A DNA stretch of 64,000 nt from Brachypodius melanocephalos. Lineage: Eukaryota > Chordata > Aves > Passeriformes > Pycnonotidae. Positions 36,501-46,430 of this stretch are shown piece after piece. The DNA lies in contig VZSR01001854.1 of assembly GCA_013398615.1 (NCBI GenBank), positions 12,543,881 to 12,607,880 on the forward strand. Reading direction: 5' to 3'. The notes beneath the pieces are model-generated. The model saw only the letters and a list, made by a program, of their open reading frames with translations. It did no database searches and was not told the DNA's origin. Positions within the stretch are counted from its first letter, which is position 1; each line of letters starts with the position of its first letter. Made by a program: the position numbers and the translations under genes.

Positions 36501-37495
36501 TAGAAGAAAGAAATTAGGATAATAAAGATGAAAAATGTGGACAGACATGAAGCACCTGAAGTACTCACAATATATTGGTAGTGAAGAACTAGTAAAGACA
36601 TCATTCAATGCAGTTCAGTGTTCTGGTTCTGAAAAAGTAAATATTTTTTGGCTAAAATTGGGATTGCTCAACAGAACAGAATTAATTGAAAATATAGATT
36701 ATAATAATTAGGACAAAACCTTATTTCTTTGCTGATTTTTGTATAGTTCACTCTGAAAAACTTTATATGAAAAAAAGAAAATATGCTTGGATTTTTAAAC
36801 TGTACTGAATAACAAATTACCTTTACATCACGTAGTCAGTTTTGATAGACAATTTGTATTATTCACCAATTAGTGTATTGCTCCTGCACTTGTTAGTACC
36901 TCTTGAATGGAGATTCCCTATGTATTTCATTTAATTTGTCAGCAGTAATAAATCATAGTGGGCTTGTTTGTGTGTCCCTGAAGTAAGACAAATAACTTTG
37001 CCTTACTGCACTTAGCCCCAGGCTTCCTTGAGGGTGATATGTACGCCTGGAAATTTAAGTCAGAAGCAATACTTGTTTTTTCATTATCCAGTTGCTGTAG
37101 GTACAGCCCTAGAGAATGGAAAATTAATACTTCAATTTTCAAATATTTGGGACTGAGCTGCAAAAAACCACCTCCAACTTCCAATCTGGAACCTCACTGA
37201 AAAGATTCCACAAATGGGTAGATAAGACCTCTTCTAAAAAGAAACAGGCTTGAAGTATGAGGGAAGTAGAGCCATGCACTAACAGCTCACAGCATTTAAA
37301 GAGCCACTGTCAAAATTCATTGAATTTAAACAAACTAATTTTGTGGTAACCCTATCACCATCCAAGCTGTCTGTCTGTATGTAGGGCAGAACTGAGTAAT
37401 TTTGAAGATGATTTTAAATAGCTCACTTGCTAAAATATGCATGTTTAAGAGACCTCTACATAGCCAAAAATTTGTGTAGATAGTTTTATCTGAAA
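33557..37495. other. Intergenic, no gene recognised
   Basis: This is AT-rich sequence with only short open frames and no recognisable protein, RNA gene or repeat. At 34175-34210 two near-identical GAGGAG-containing phrases lie side by side (TTGAGGAGAGATCACAATTGAGGAGG), a minor local duplication. Confidence 0.5.
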
Positions 37496-38050
37496 ATGTT
37501 ACCTAAACCTGAAGAGGAAACAGTGCTCTCTTTGCTACAGGAAGAGCTGATATTTTGGATGTTTAAGACCCTGAGAGTACTGGTAGGCTTTAATGCCCCT
37601 GCCAGCCTCACCCAAGAGAGTCCACTCACCTCTTTGACCAGGGCACCCAGGTCCTCATTTAAGCTGAAGTTTAAGGTCCTCAGTTCTTTCTTGAGCTATG
37701 TCAGGGACATAAAGGTCTCCAGCTCCTCCTCAGAACAGACCTTGAACATTAGCATCAGGTAAAGTTATTTCCCCTCCTGCCTGTGGCCCTGCCCTTCCTA
37801 GGTGGACCCCCAAACCTGACTGATTGCTTTCCTTTTCCTGGGGCTGCTGATGGAGCCCATTACCAGCATCCTGCCCTGTCTGCTGTGTGCAGGGGCTGTG
37901 GGACTGTGCCCTGTTGGTGAGGACACTGCCTGGGCTGTGGTTGCCCTCCCTTTCTGTCCTGTTTCTGGTTTGTCTCTCTCAGCAGCACCACTCATGCTGC
38001 TCCCTGACACTGCTTTGAGATAACCAAAGTACAAATCCTTCTTTGCCTGT
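37496..38050. other. GC-richer unclassified block
   Basis: The base composition rises sharply relative to its neighbours, with phrases such as TTCCTGGGGCTGCTGATGGA and GCAGGGGCTGTGGGACTGTG. Both strands have modest open frames (37496-37762 + and 37798-38034 -) without a recognisable domain. The style suggests an old dispersed repeat or degraded retroelement, but I cannot name it. Confidence 0.35.
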
Positions 38051-38754
38051 TTCAGAGACGGACCTGTACAAAGCCCTTTTGTTTTCCAGGAAAAGTTCCT
38101 GTCTCACAGACTCATGGCATGATGTCAAGAGGAGGATGGTACAGCATGCTCTGGGCTGCAGTGTTTTGAGCATTTTCTCTAAAAGACATTTAATTGTGCT
38201 GACTCTAATGTGGTTGCAGGTGTAAAGAGCAGCCAATCCTGCTGTAGCTCATTAAGTGTTTATTTAATTGTCAATTCATGTGGAAATCTGTTCTCTGTCC
38301 CTCACTCAGGGCAACCTACTACATTTAAATGCCATTTGGAACAGAGCAGGGCACTGCTCCTGACGTCACTGCATCCATGAGATTTCAGAGACATGCTTAC
38401 TGCCTTCTTCTGAGAGCCAGAACTAGCAGGGCACTCTGTGACATGCCACCTTTTGGTTTGCACCTTTGGCACAGCAAGCACTTGGGGCTGGGTGCTCTGT
38501 CACTGAGGGTGCTCTGGCTCTGGAGGGTAAAGAAGGGATGCAGCACTCCATCCTCACTCTCTTTGAACGCTACCTAAGATTGCTTTAAGATTGTTTCTTT
38601 GTGACTCTGTAGGGGATAAATGGAGTATGAGATATCCATACAGACAGAGACGATGATGCTACAGGTTTGACAAGAAGGTCCTCTTATGGTTTGAAACTTC
38701 TTCTAAAGAATAAGAAAAATAAAGGTAGGGTTGATGGCCATTTTCCAGGATAGA

Positions 38755-38855
38755 AAAGTATCAGCAATGGCATCCCAGGGGTTGCTACTGGATAAAGATC
38801 TGTCCACCATCATCACTTTCATTAGAAATGGTGGTACACAATGAAAGTTTGCAAG
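38755..38855 (+). mobile_element. Probable CR1 ORF2 fragment (reverse transcriptase region)
   Basis: GGCATCCCAGGGGTTGCTAC, a TTTCATTAGAAATG-like stretch and AAGTTTGCAAGTGATG follow the CR1 order of CCCAGGGGT, TTCATCAATGA (FIND) and AAGTTTGCTGATGA (KFADD). It is heavily diverged, and the reading frame is broken. Confidence 0.45.
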
Positions 38856-40964
38856 TGATGTATTTTGGTATTCAAAGACTGTTTAAATTGCAAACAGGCA
38901 ATTTAAACTCCAAGACAACTTCATAAAACAGACTGAGTGAATATCCATGCTATTTTGACTGGGAAATGTATAGAGGACATAGACAAACCTCTGTAGGTGA
39001 TATGGAATTCCATGAACAACATCTGTCTGTGGTTGTCCCTGTTGACATTGAATCTGCAGAGGATGAATCTTGGTGCCAAGTGGGCCAGGCCCTACAGTTG
39101 CAGAAGACAGTACCCAGTGAGCTTGGGATGAGTGAGTGCAGAGCTTTGGGATGTGAAGTCCCTGTCCATCAAGATTCAACCATTGAAGGCTGTTTTGGGA
39201 CAATCACAAGCAACCCAAATACCTAGATCACTCTCTGAACTTCTGAGTTTAGTATTATTCAAAAACTAAGAGATTTCTAGTGGATTTCTTTCTCTAAACT
39301 GATTATAAACATATTGAATAGAGTAAGTCCCTCTACTGATTCCTGCTGGGAATATAAATATAATTCTGGGAGGACAGACACTCAGACTGTGACTGTACTA
39401 GTGAATTAAACTGTGACTAAAAATATACTCAGACACGGTTTGGGCCAGGAAATGTGCCTAGCTCCCAGGATTAATGACATCATGCCATCTTGGCAAAAAT
39501 CCCTCTTCAGTCATCCATCTCTTTCCCATTAGACCTTGTGTTTCCATGTAGATCTGCATGTCATGAAAAAAAACACCCTTTGCATTGTGTTGTGAAACAG
39601 CCTATTCTCAGAGGCTGATTTTTTTAAGCCTTTGACAAGAGAAACAGCTTAGAGCTATGTGGGATCCTGAAGGAGTGAAGATCCTAATTTTGAGGACCCT
39701 GTGTGGGAAGATGGACCAGGAGTGTGTGTATATGGGGGGTGAAGGTATGTGTAGCATCAAATGAATCTTCCTAAGTATATGTGAAGTGCCAGTATGAAGC
39801 CTAGAGATAGAGATTATCAGTGATTTTCCACCTACCATTGCATTCCCAACCTTCACTGGATTACAGGCCAGAAGGAATCTCCAGTGAGCCTTAAATGGGG
39901 CTCCTACACTTGCTTTTGGGGTAGAACATGGAGCCTTTCTAACATCAGCTGTTTGGTCACAGTGGCCAACCTATGCAGAAACTTGGCACGTGCTTTTGTG
40001 GGTGGTGGAGAGCTACCATCTCCTCAAATGATGGTTTCCAATGGCAACCACAGCAGTGATAGCAGCAGCTGCTGGGGATTATGGATACACCAAAACCAGC
40101 AACCTCACAGACTGGAGCACTGCCTCCTGAGAAATTATAATACAGCATCTCTAAAGATGATCAGATGCTTGTCTTCCTAACCAGACTGACATGGCTGTCC
40201 CTGCCCAGGGACTGCAGCCAACTCCTTTACTGCTGAAGCACTCAGGACACTGCTAAACCACCAAAACTGGTGTTTTGTGTCTTGGCCACACAGGAGAAGT
40301 TCACCTCTGCACTCCTGGAAGCAACTTTTGTCTGGGAGGTTCTTCCACCCCGAGGAGGAACTACCATGGCAAATACCCTCCCTCTCCCTCTTCTCACACC
40401 CAGAGACCACCCAACTTGCAGATCTGGCATAGTCCCAAGGCAGCCTTGGGCAGCATCCTCAGCTGTTTTTGCCTGCTCTTTCTTCATGCAGGTCCTTCAA
40501 ATCCCTGCTGCCCTCCAGCACCCTTGCTTTACTTTTCAGCCAGCCCTCTCTGGGCTCCAAAGTGTCTCCTCTCACGTGCTGTGTGAGGAAGTTTGTGTCA
40601 GAAGTGTGAGATGGACACTCGCAGTTCCTCATGCAGGGTAGGGCAAAACAGGGAGGTGCAACACCCTTATCAGAGGCTTGATTTGATCTACACCCAGAGA
40701 TGAAGCAGAGAAGCATCTTTCTCATGCTGACCCTCTGCCAGCGAAGGTTGTTGCTCCTTCCCAGCTGTTGTTTCACTCAAGGTGTTGTTAGAGACAAACA
40801 CAAGCTCACTTTTATTTGTTACTAATTAAAAATCTAATGAAAACACCACAGGCTGGTTATTATTAATCCAGTTACAATATTGCTTACAATCACAATAGTG
40901 CTTACACTTGAATACAGGAAAGCTTCATTAAAATTTTACCCCTAAAAAGGGAGAGCTGAATAAA
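38856..40964. other. Intergenic; GC-richer block at 40.2-40.8 kb
   Basis: No gene is recognised. The part from about 40180 to 40780 is GC-richer and open for about 100-125 codons in several overlapping frames on both strands (for example 40270-40641 + and 40459-40776 -). That is what GC-richer sequence yields without selection. I see no domain. The block could be part of a degraded retroelement, since CR1 pieces flank it on both sides. Confidence 0.4.
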
Positions 40965-41060
40965 AGGAAAAGTTTTTCACCATGAGCACAAAAAAAAAAA
41001 TCAGTGGAAAAGGTAGCCCAGGAAGGCTCTGCTTCTTCCATGCTTGGAGGTTTGTGAAGT
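40965..41060 (+). mobile_element. CR1 LINE fragment with internal A-run
   Basis: GGAAAAGTTTTTCACCATGA, then an A-run of eleven, then CAGTGGAAAAGGTAGCCCAG and GAAGGCTCTGC matches the CR1 order of AAGTTTTTCACCATGAGG, CACTGGAACAGGTTGCCCAG and AGAGGCTGTG. The A-run replaces the expected GGTGGTGAGA-like stretch. Confidence 0.6.
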
Positions 41061-41619
41061 CTTGTTGTAGATCACACCAAATCCTCCTGTTCTTTTTGGA
41101 CCAGGCTCACTTGGAGGCTTTATTGAGCAGAAAGACATCTATAGGCAGAAGATGCAGCTACTGGGTACAAAGGATGGCTTTTGAAATATTGCCCAGGAAT
41201 GCAGGGATGGTTTAGAAAAGTCAAAGCTCAGCTGCAGTTGAAACTTGTGAAGGACATCAAGGCTACCATGAACTTCTAATCCTATTTTACTAACAAAACA
41301 TGGCCCACTTGCTTAGTAGGTCAGTGGTTTTAATAAAATATATACAGGCTGAGGTACTCAAAGCCTCACTCTTCACCAGCAATATCTCCCAGTCCTCTAT
41401 GCTCAGTGAAAGTGTTCAGGGAGGAGGGGAACTTCCAGTAGTAGGTGAAGATTGAGTCACGGACTGTATGTGAGAGCTCAGCTGCCACAAGTCCAAGAGA
41501 CCTAATGGGCTCTATCTGAGGTTACCAAGACAATGGTAACAGGCAAACAACTGCAAACAGGCATGAACATGCTCCATAGTTTTGAAGGCTTGGGAGATCA
41601 GGAGAGATTCCTGATATAA

Positions 41620-41970
41620 CTGAAGAAAAGATGCACCCAACTTCAAAAAGTCCTGAAAAGTTAACACAGAGAAACAGAACTTCACTTTGGTTCTTTAAAA
41701 GTCATGAAGTGAGTCACCTTGGAACTTCTCCAAACATGCAGAGAAGATCACTGGAAATAGTGAGTATGGAATTAGTTTCCAAGGGTAGGTTATACTTTAC
41801 CCACAGCTTGCCTGCTGTGATTGAATGACTGCATGTGTGGAACTGGGGAGGGGAAACCAGCGAATGTCATCTCACAACTTCAGGAAAGCTCTCAACACTC
41901 TCTCCCACAGTCTTGAAAGGTAAAGAACAGGTTGGAAGTTAGAGCCTAGAGGGTAGTAGTTAATGGAGTC
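41620..41970 (+). mobile_element. CR1-like ORF2 fragment (reverse transcriptase region), decayed
   Basis: The order of AACATGCAGAGAAGATCACT, AGTGAGTATGGAATTAG, CCAAGGGTAGGTTATACTTT and GATTGAATGACTGCATG, then TCTCTCCCACAGTCTTGAAA, follows the CR1 reverse transcriptase segment that encodes a HGFTKG-like box, a FYDGMT-like box and the FSKAF.TVSH-like box. Frameshifts and substitutions destroy the open frame, so no catalytic motif survives. The block may extend left to about 41320. Confidence 0.6.
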
Positions 41971-44870
41971 CCACATCCCACCACATTTCTCTTTTGAATA
42001 TAATTTTTCTTATGATCCTGTCACACTCTGGTGGTTACTTCAGGACCCATCAGATAAACTCCAGCTTCACTGCTCACATAAAACACAGGAGAGAAGAAGG
42101 AGGGAGCACAGCTCATGGTTGGTATGGAATAGATGTCAATGGGAATTAGAAGTTCAGAATTCTAGGACCACAGAAAAATAAGAACAGTTAACAGAATACA
42201 GATTTGATCAGGCACTATTTCACTTCTTATAAAGTGGCTGGAGTAGCGGGAATACATCAAATCTTTGAGCATGGACTCTGTGATCAGTTCTGAAGTTGTC
42301 AGCATACACAATCTTTTTATCATCCCCCTAATAAATCTAAGCACTATGAATGTGGAGACATTTTTATAAAGGGTCACTAATCTGCATATTGGTGGGGGGG
42401 GGGGTTTATCCATTTTGTGTTTGACTTCTACTGTTGTAAAAGCATTCAAGATACTGTATGCAATCTATCCTCAATTCTAAATTATTGACAAGTAACAGGA
42501 ACATTAAAATCAGTTTTACTGCCAGTCTCACAGCAGTGACAGATCTGACAGCTCCAGAACTCTCTGAGTGATACAGAAGTTCTGCATGACTGATGGGGTG
42601 GTCCATGAACTGGAAGGGCACATGAAGTGGTATTCCCTTGTTGTAGTATCTTCTATGTGTTAATGTATGTCATCACCTTGTGTGACAGGAAAAATGGTGG
42701 CGAGCTGTCCCCATGTCTAATGTTCCCAGACTGATTTCCTCCTTTTACACAGTGATCATTAGGGCTAAGGTGTCAGGAAGGACTTTGGGCTAAGAGATTT
42801 TTGTGAGGTTTGTCATTCATTGTACAAACACGTGTAAGACTCTCAATATTACAGCTAGCTCCAAGTGCCTGTAAGGATAAGATGAGCACAAGAATGAGGT
42901 GTCCTAACCCATGTGCTAACCCAGCACCCCTTTCCTAGAATGTTTAGATATTTTTAATTCATGAAACTAAACAGCCATTCCCAAGCACTGTGGTCCTAGA
43001 CCTGTGAGCATCACTCCTCCTCCCACCTTTCCTGTTAAAACCAAAATTATGCAATCCATTCCTCAACATGAATAATATTATGTGTGTCAGGGAACAGTGA
43101 TGACAGGCTTCTTTCTCAGGGAGGATAAGCTGAGCAAGACAATGGAGTCAGCAGGGCTGGTGCCTCCATGTCTGGATCACAGCCTTCCACTATCTGAGCA
43201 AGACGAGCAAGGCAAGCCCCAGAGGTGGAAACCAGGTAGAACTGTGTCCAGATCAGAAGCTGACTCAGGGCCAGGGGTCAAGTCAAATGAGTCAAGTCCA
43301 GGTGGAGACAGGAAGCCAATCTGCAGGCCAGGGTCAGGTTTGGTGAGGGTAATCAGGATCAGACACAGCCCAGTGATTGCTGTCTGATGAGAAGAAGCAG
43401 TTCTTGGAACAATCCATAGAAATGAAGGAGAAAATTTTTGATGTCCAACGACTGCTTTGTCTCCTACAAAAGGTGAAACTTTTGAGAGGCTACAGGAGTG
43501 AGACAATGGTGAGGATCATCTCCTGTGCTATGAAAGAGATGGTGATGAAAATGTGTGAGTAGAATGCAGGATGGAAAGAAATGCTGCATCTGCATCTGCA
43601 TGTTCCTGTTAGTATTTCTCATGCTGTAGTGTATTAACACTGTAGTGTTAATAGGCAAAAGTATAAAGGCATATTTCAAATTAAAATTTGAGTAGGAAGG
43701 TGTTCAGTGAGGTTACGGTGACCTTCCTCATTTCAAGTGGTTCATGTACATTTTAACCAAAAACTCTCTAAAACTGGAACCTTGTCTCACACAGTCCTTG
43801 AGCACCATATTGGCTCTGTTTGCCCCCGACATGAATTATGTCTTATCAGTTAATAGGTTCCCATATTCCCAGTCTTTTCCTAGATTACTATACCAAATGC
43901 ATTTAATGCAAATTACGACAGCCTCTAAGGCTGTTTTTATAGGGCATCAGCCATCTCACTGCGGCTGGTCAGTATGAAATAGCATCTTGTTTTGATTTTA
44001 ATGGAAATCCTCTGCAAGCACAATGTTCCAACATCCATAAACTGCATTTGCACCACAAACTGTTTCATTGCAGAGCAGCTAAAAATGCTGGTGCACTCTC
44101 CTGCACTTTGTGCCTGCTGTCTCCAAACAACTCCACCTCCAAACAACCACTACCATATGTAGATACTGAAATAAACAGAGCTGGGTTTTTGTTGGTAATT
44201 GGACTTAACATTTTTTTATACTTCTTTTGTGGTTTGTATGCAGTTTTGGGTGACTGTAGCAGACCTAGTCAGAAGACTATTGTCCATCAAGAAAGTGGTG
44301 ATCTGCAGAACAATCGACCTGAGCAGGCACTGAGCAACAGGCAGAGGCAAGATTAACAAGACAGATCCAAGGTCAAGCCAGGAAAGACAAACAGCACTCC
44401 AGAAATAAGGCTGGGGACAGGCACACAATACATAGCTAAGGAAAGGGCTGAGAGCCCAGAACTGAACTTAAAGGGAGCCCCTGGGCTATGGACATGAATG
44501 GAGGCTGTGGATATGCTTAGAGGAATTAGGAACTACTTCACAAATTAGTCCTTGAAAAATTCTTGGCATGTCACACAGCTAATAAGGAGGACATGTGTGA
44601 CCTTCAAAAAGAATTTAGTTGCCACTGCTGTTGATCCCTGGGGTGTGCTTCTGGGCAGAGGGACCTGTGCCTTTTCTCTGCATGGTGGAGCAGACTGGTG
44701 AGAAGATACATTAATTAGATTTTACTAACCATCATCACTTCATCAACAGAACAATACTCTTTTGGACATCCTAAGGTTATTTCCGAGCATTCTAATACCT
44801 TGATGGCCTTTTGGGCTGGTGAAAACAAACACTACTGCTACCAGTGGGGAAAGAACCAGATGAGTTATTA
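41971..44870. other. Intergenic, two possible unclassified repeat segments
   Basis: There is a G-run of 11 at 42394-42404. The segments 43080-43390 and 44260-44530 are GC-richer and full of short CAGG/CAAG phrases (for example GGTCAAGTCAAATGAGTCAA and CCAAGGTCAAGCCAGGAAAG); they resemble pieces of a dispersed element flanking an AT-rich core, but I cannot identify it. No gene is recognised. Confidence 0.35.
43632..43653. repeat. Perfect 10-bp inverted repeat with 2-nt spacer
   Basis: TATTAACACT (43632-43641) and AGTGTTAATA (43644-43653) are exact reverse complements around GT. A third partial copy of TGTAGTGT lies immediately upstream (43625-43632). Confidence 0.85.
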
Positions 44871-45298
44871 TGGTTTAGGAATGGTATTCTCCAATTTAGT
44901 GTTCCTACTGAAAGCACTCTAAACCATGTGCTGCTCCCTCCTTCTCTCCATCGCTCCATCCCTCCGTCCTCTCCCCTGTGGATGGCTGGAAAGAAGAACT
45001 GGAGGCACAAAAGGTGAAGATCGTGGGTTGAGATAAGAACAATTTACTGGAAACAGCCATGAGATAAGAAAATGAACAGTGACAGCCACAACATGAACCA
45101 GAGAGGGTACAAGAAAGAGGTGAACAATTCACATGAAAACAATACCTGACCATTCCCTCTGCCACTCTGCACCAACTCAGAAGAGATCCCTTCCCCCCAC
45201 CCAGGAAAGCATGTGAGGAAGTACAGAATAACTTCTGTGTCCCTGCCATGGCCCCTCCTGGCTACTGAAAAAAATCAACCCTGTCCTGTCTGGAACCA
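44871..45298 (-). mobile_element. Solo LTR of an endogenous retrovirus
   Basis: The interval begins TGGTTTAGGAATGG and ends TCTGGAACCA, so on the reverse strand it opens TGGTTCCAGA and closes TCCTAAACCA, a TG...CA element with matching first bases on both ends. The reverse strand carries TTCTTATCTCAACCCACGAT, which I recall from the 3' part of passerine retroviral LTRs. No gag, pol or env remnant adjoins it, so it is a solo LTR. I see no clear target-site duplication (left flank GTTATTA, right flank AGGAGAT), so age or misplaced ends are possible. About 428 bp. Confidence 0.65.
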
Positions 45299-46089
45299 AG
45301 GAGATGATGTGACTGCCTCTTTTCTCTCAATTTCACTGTGTTCACTTGTGGTTTTGTTAATGAGGACGTGCATGGCAAAGTGCCAAAAGAGGTGTGAGCC
45401 TAGAACACAGCACTAGCATCTTGCTTTGCCCTGGCACTCATAGGCTTGGAGTTTTATGACATCTTAGGTGCTCTCCAGTGGCACCAATTTTATCATGACA
45501 CAGCCTCTGAAGACTTTTATAAATTGTTTAGGGGACCAAACACCCCAAACCTGATGACTGATTAGGTGACTTGATGAGTGAGCTGCTGTTAGGCAAGCAC
45601 TTTACTGTAGAGTTTGCAGCATCAGCACTCAAATCCTACGGCTCTCTGTGATGTGTATGAAAGTTAAAGACATCACTCTAAATGAAACAAAGGGAAAACA
45701 TTAATTTTGAATTGCTGAGGGATTCCATCTTGGACCATGGCACAAATACAGATGGTGATGCACACCAAAAGATCATGAGAACAGCAGTGCTGTGCTGTCA
45801 GGAACAAGAAGTGTGTCATAGGAGCAAAGCACCTTCAGAAGGTGCAGACATGATACATGTCAAGAAGGTAGTCATTGATTAAAAATATTGACAGTCTTTC
45901 CAACTGTTTTGGACCACTTGTCATTTGGTCACTTGGTTAGGAACATCCTTTTACTGTTATTCTGACAAGGCACAGCAGCTGTGGAAAAAATTGCTTTGTA
46001 AAAATTTTGGAGAATGCCAACAGTTTGCTTTTTGCTCTGCCTGACAGCCTCATGTTTAGTTAAAGTTGCTGGCAACTGTTGTATCAGAA
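45299..46089. other. Intergenic, no gene recognised
   Basis: This is a short stretch between an LTR and a microsatellite. A 66-codon frame at 45682-45882 has no recognisable domain. Nothing else is seen. Confidence 0.5.
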
Positions 46090-46169
46090 CAGAAAAAGAA
46101 AAAGAAAAAGAAAAAGAAAAAGAAAAAGAAAAAGAAAAAGAAAAAGAAAAAGAAAAAAGAAAAAGAAAA
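46090..46169 (+). repeat. (AAAAAG)n microsatellite
   Basis: About 13 copies of a GAAAAA hexamer, with one interruption near 46155. On the reverse strand this yields a Phe/Ser-rich artefact frame. It lies about 60-70 bp upstream of a CR1 fragment. Confidence 0.95.
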
Positions 46170-46229
46170 CCCCAGAACAGCTCTGCAAATATTTTTGTAA
46201 TTAAATTTATGGATGATTTAGCTGAAGAT

Positions 46230-46430
46230 ATTAGTGACTCTTGGTATGGGGAGAGGCTGAGAGAGTTGGGATTGTTCAGCCAGGAGAGGATTAGGTTTAA
46301 GAGTACTAAGTGTGTAAAAACACCTGATGGGAGAATGAAAAGAAGATGAGGCCAGACTCTTCCTGGTGCTCTATCATGGATAAACAAGAGACAAGGGTCA
46401 CATGTGGAAATAAGAGGCTTTTAGTATATG
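46230..46430 (+). mobile_element. CR1 ORF2 C-terminal region fragment
   Basis: The forward frame reads YGERLRELGLFSQERIRF, matching the CR1 ORF2 phrase YEERLRELGLFSLEKRRL as I recall it. The following DNA (GAGGCCAGACTCTTCCTGGT, CAAGAGACAAGGGTCACATG) continues in CR1 order. The frame stops soon afterwards and the remainder is decayed. Confidence 0.8.

Noticed and set aside
38905..39230. Continuation of the CR1 fragment past 38.85 kb
   Set aside because: I could not align this stretch to any remembered CR1 landmark, so it was left unassigned.
40270..40641. Overlapping 100-125 codon frames on both strands
   Set aside because: Multiple frames open together in a GC-richer block is a composition effect, not a sign of coding.
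45929..46387. 152-codon reverse frame with a long Phe/Ser repeat
   Set aside because: It is created by reading through the (AAAAAG)n microsatellite and part of a CR1 fragment.
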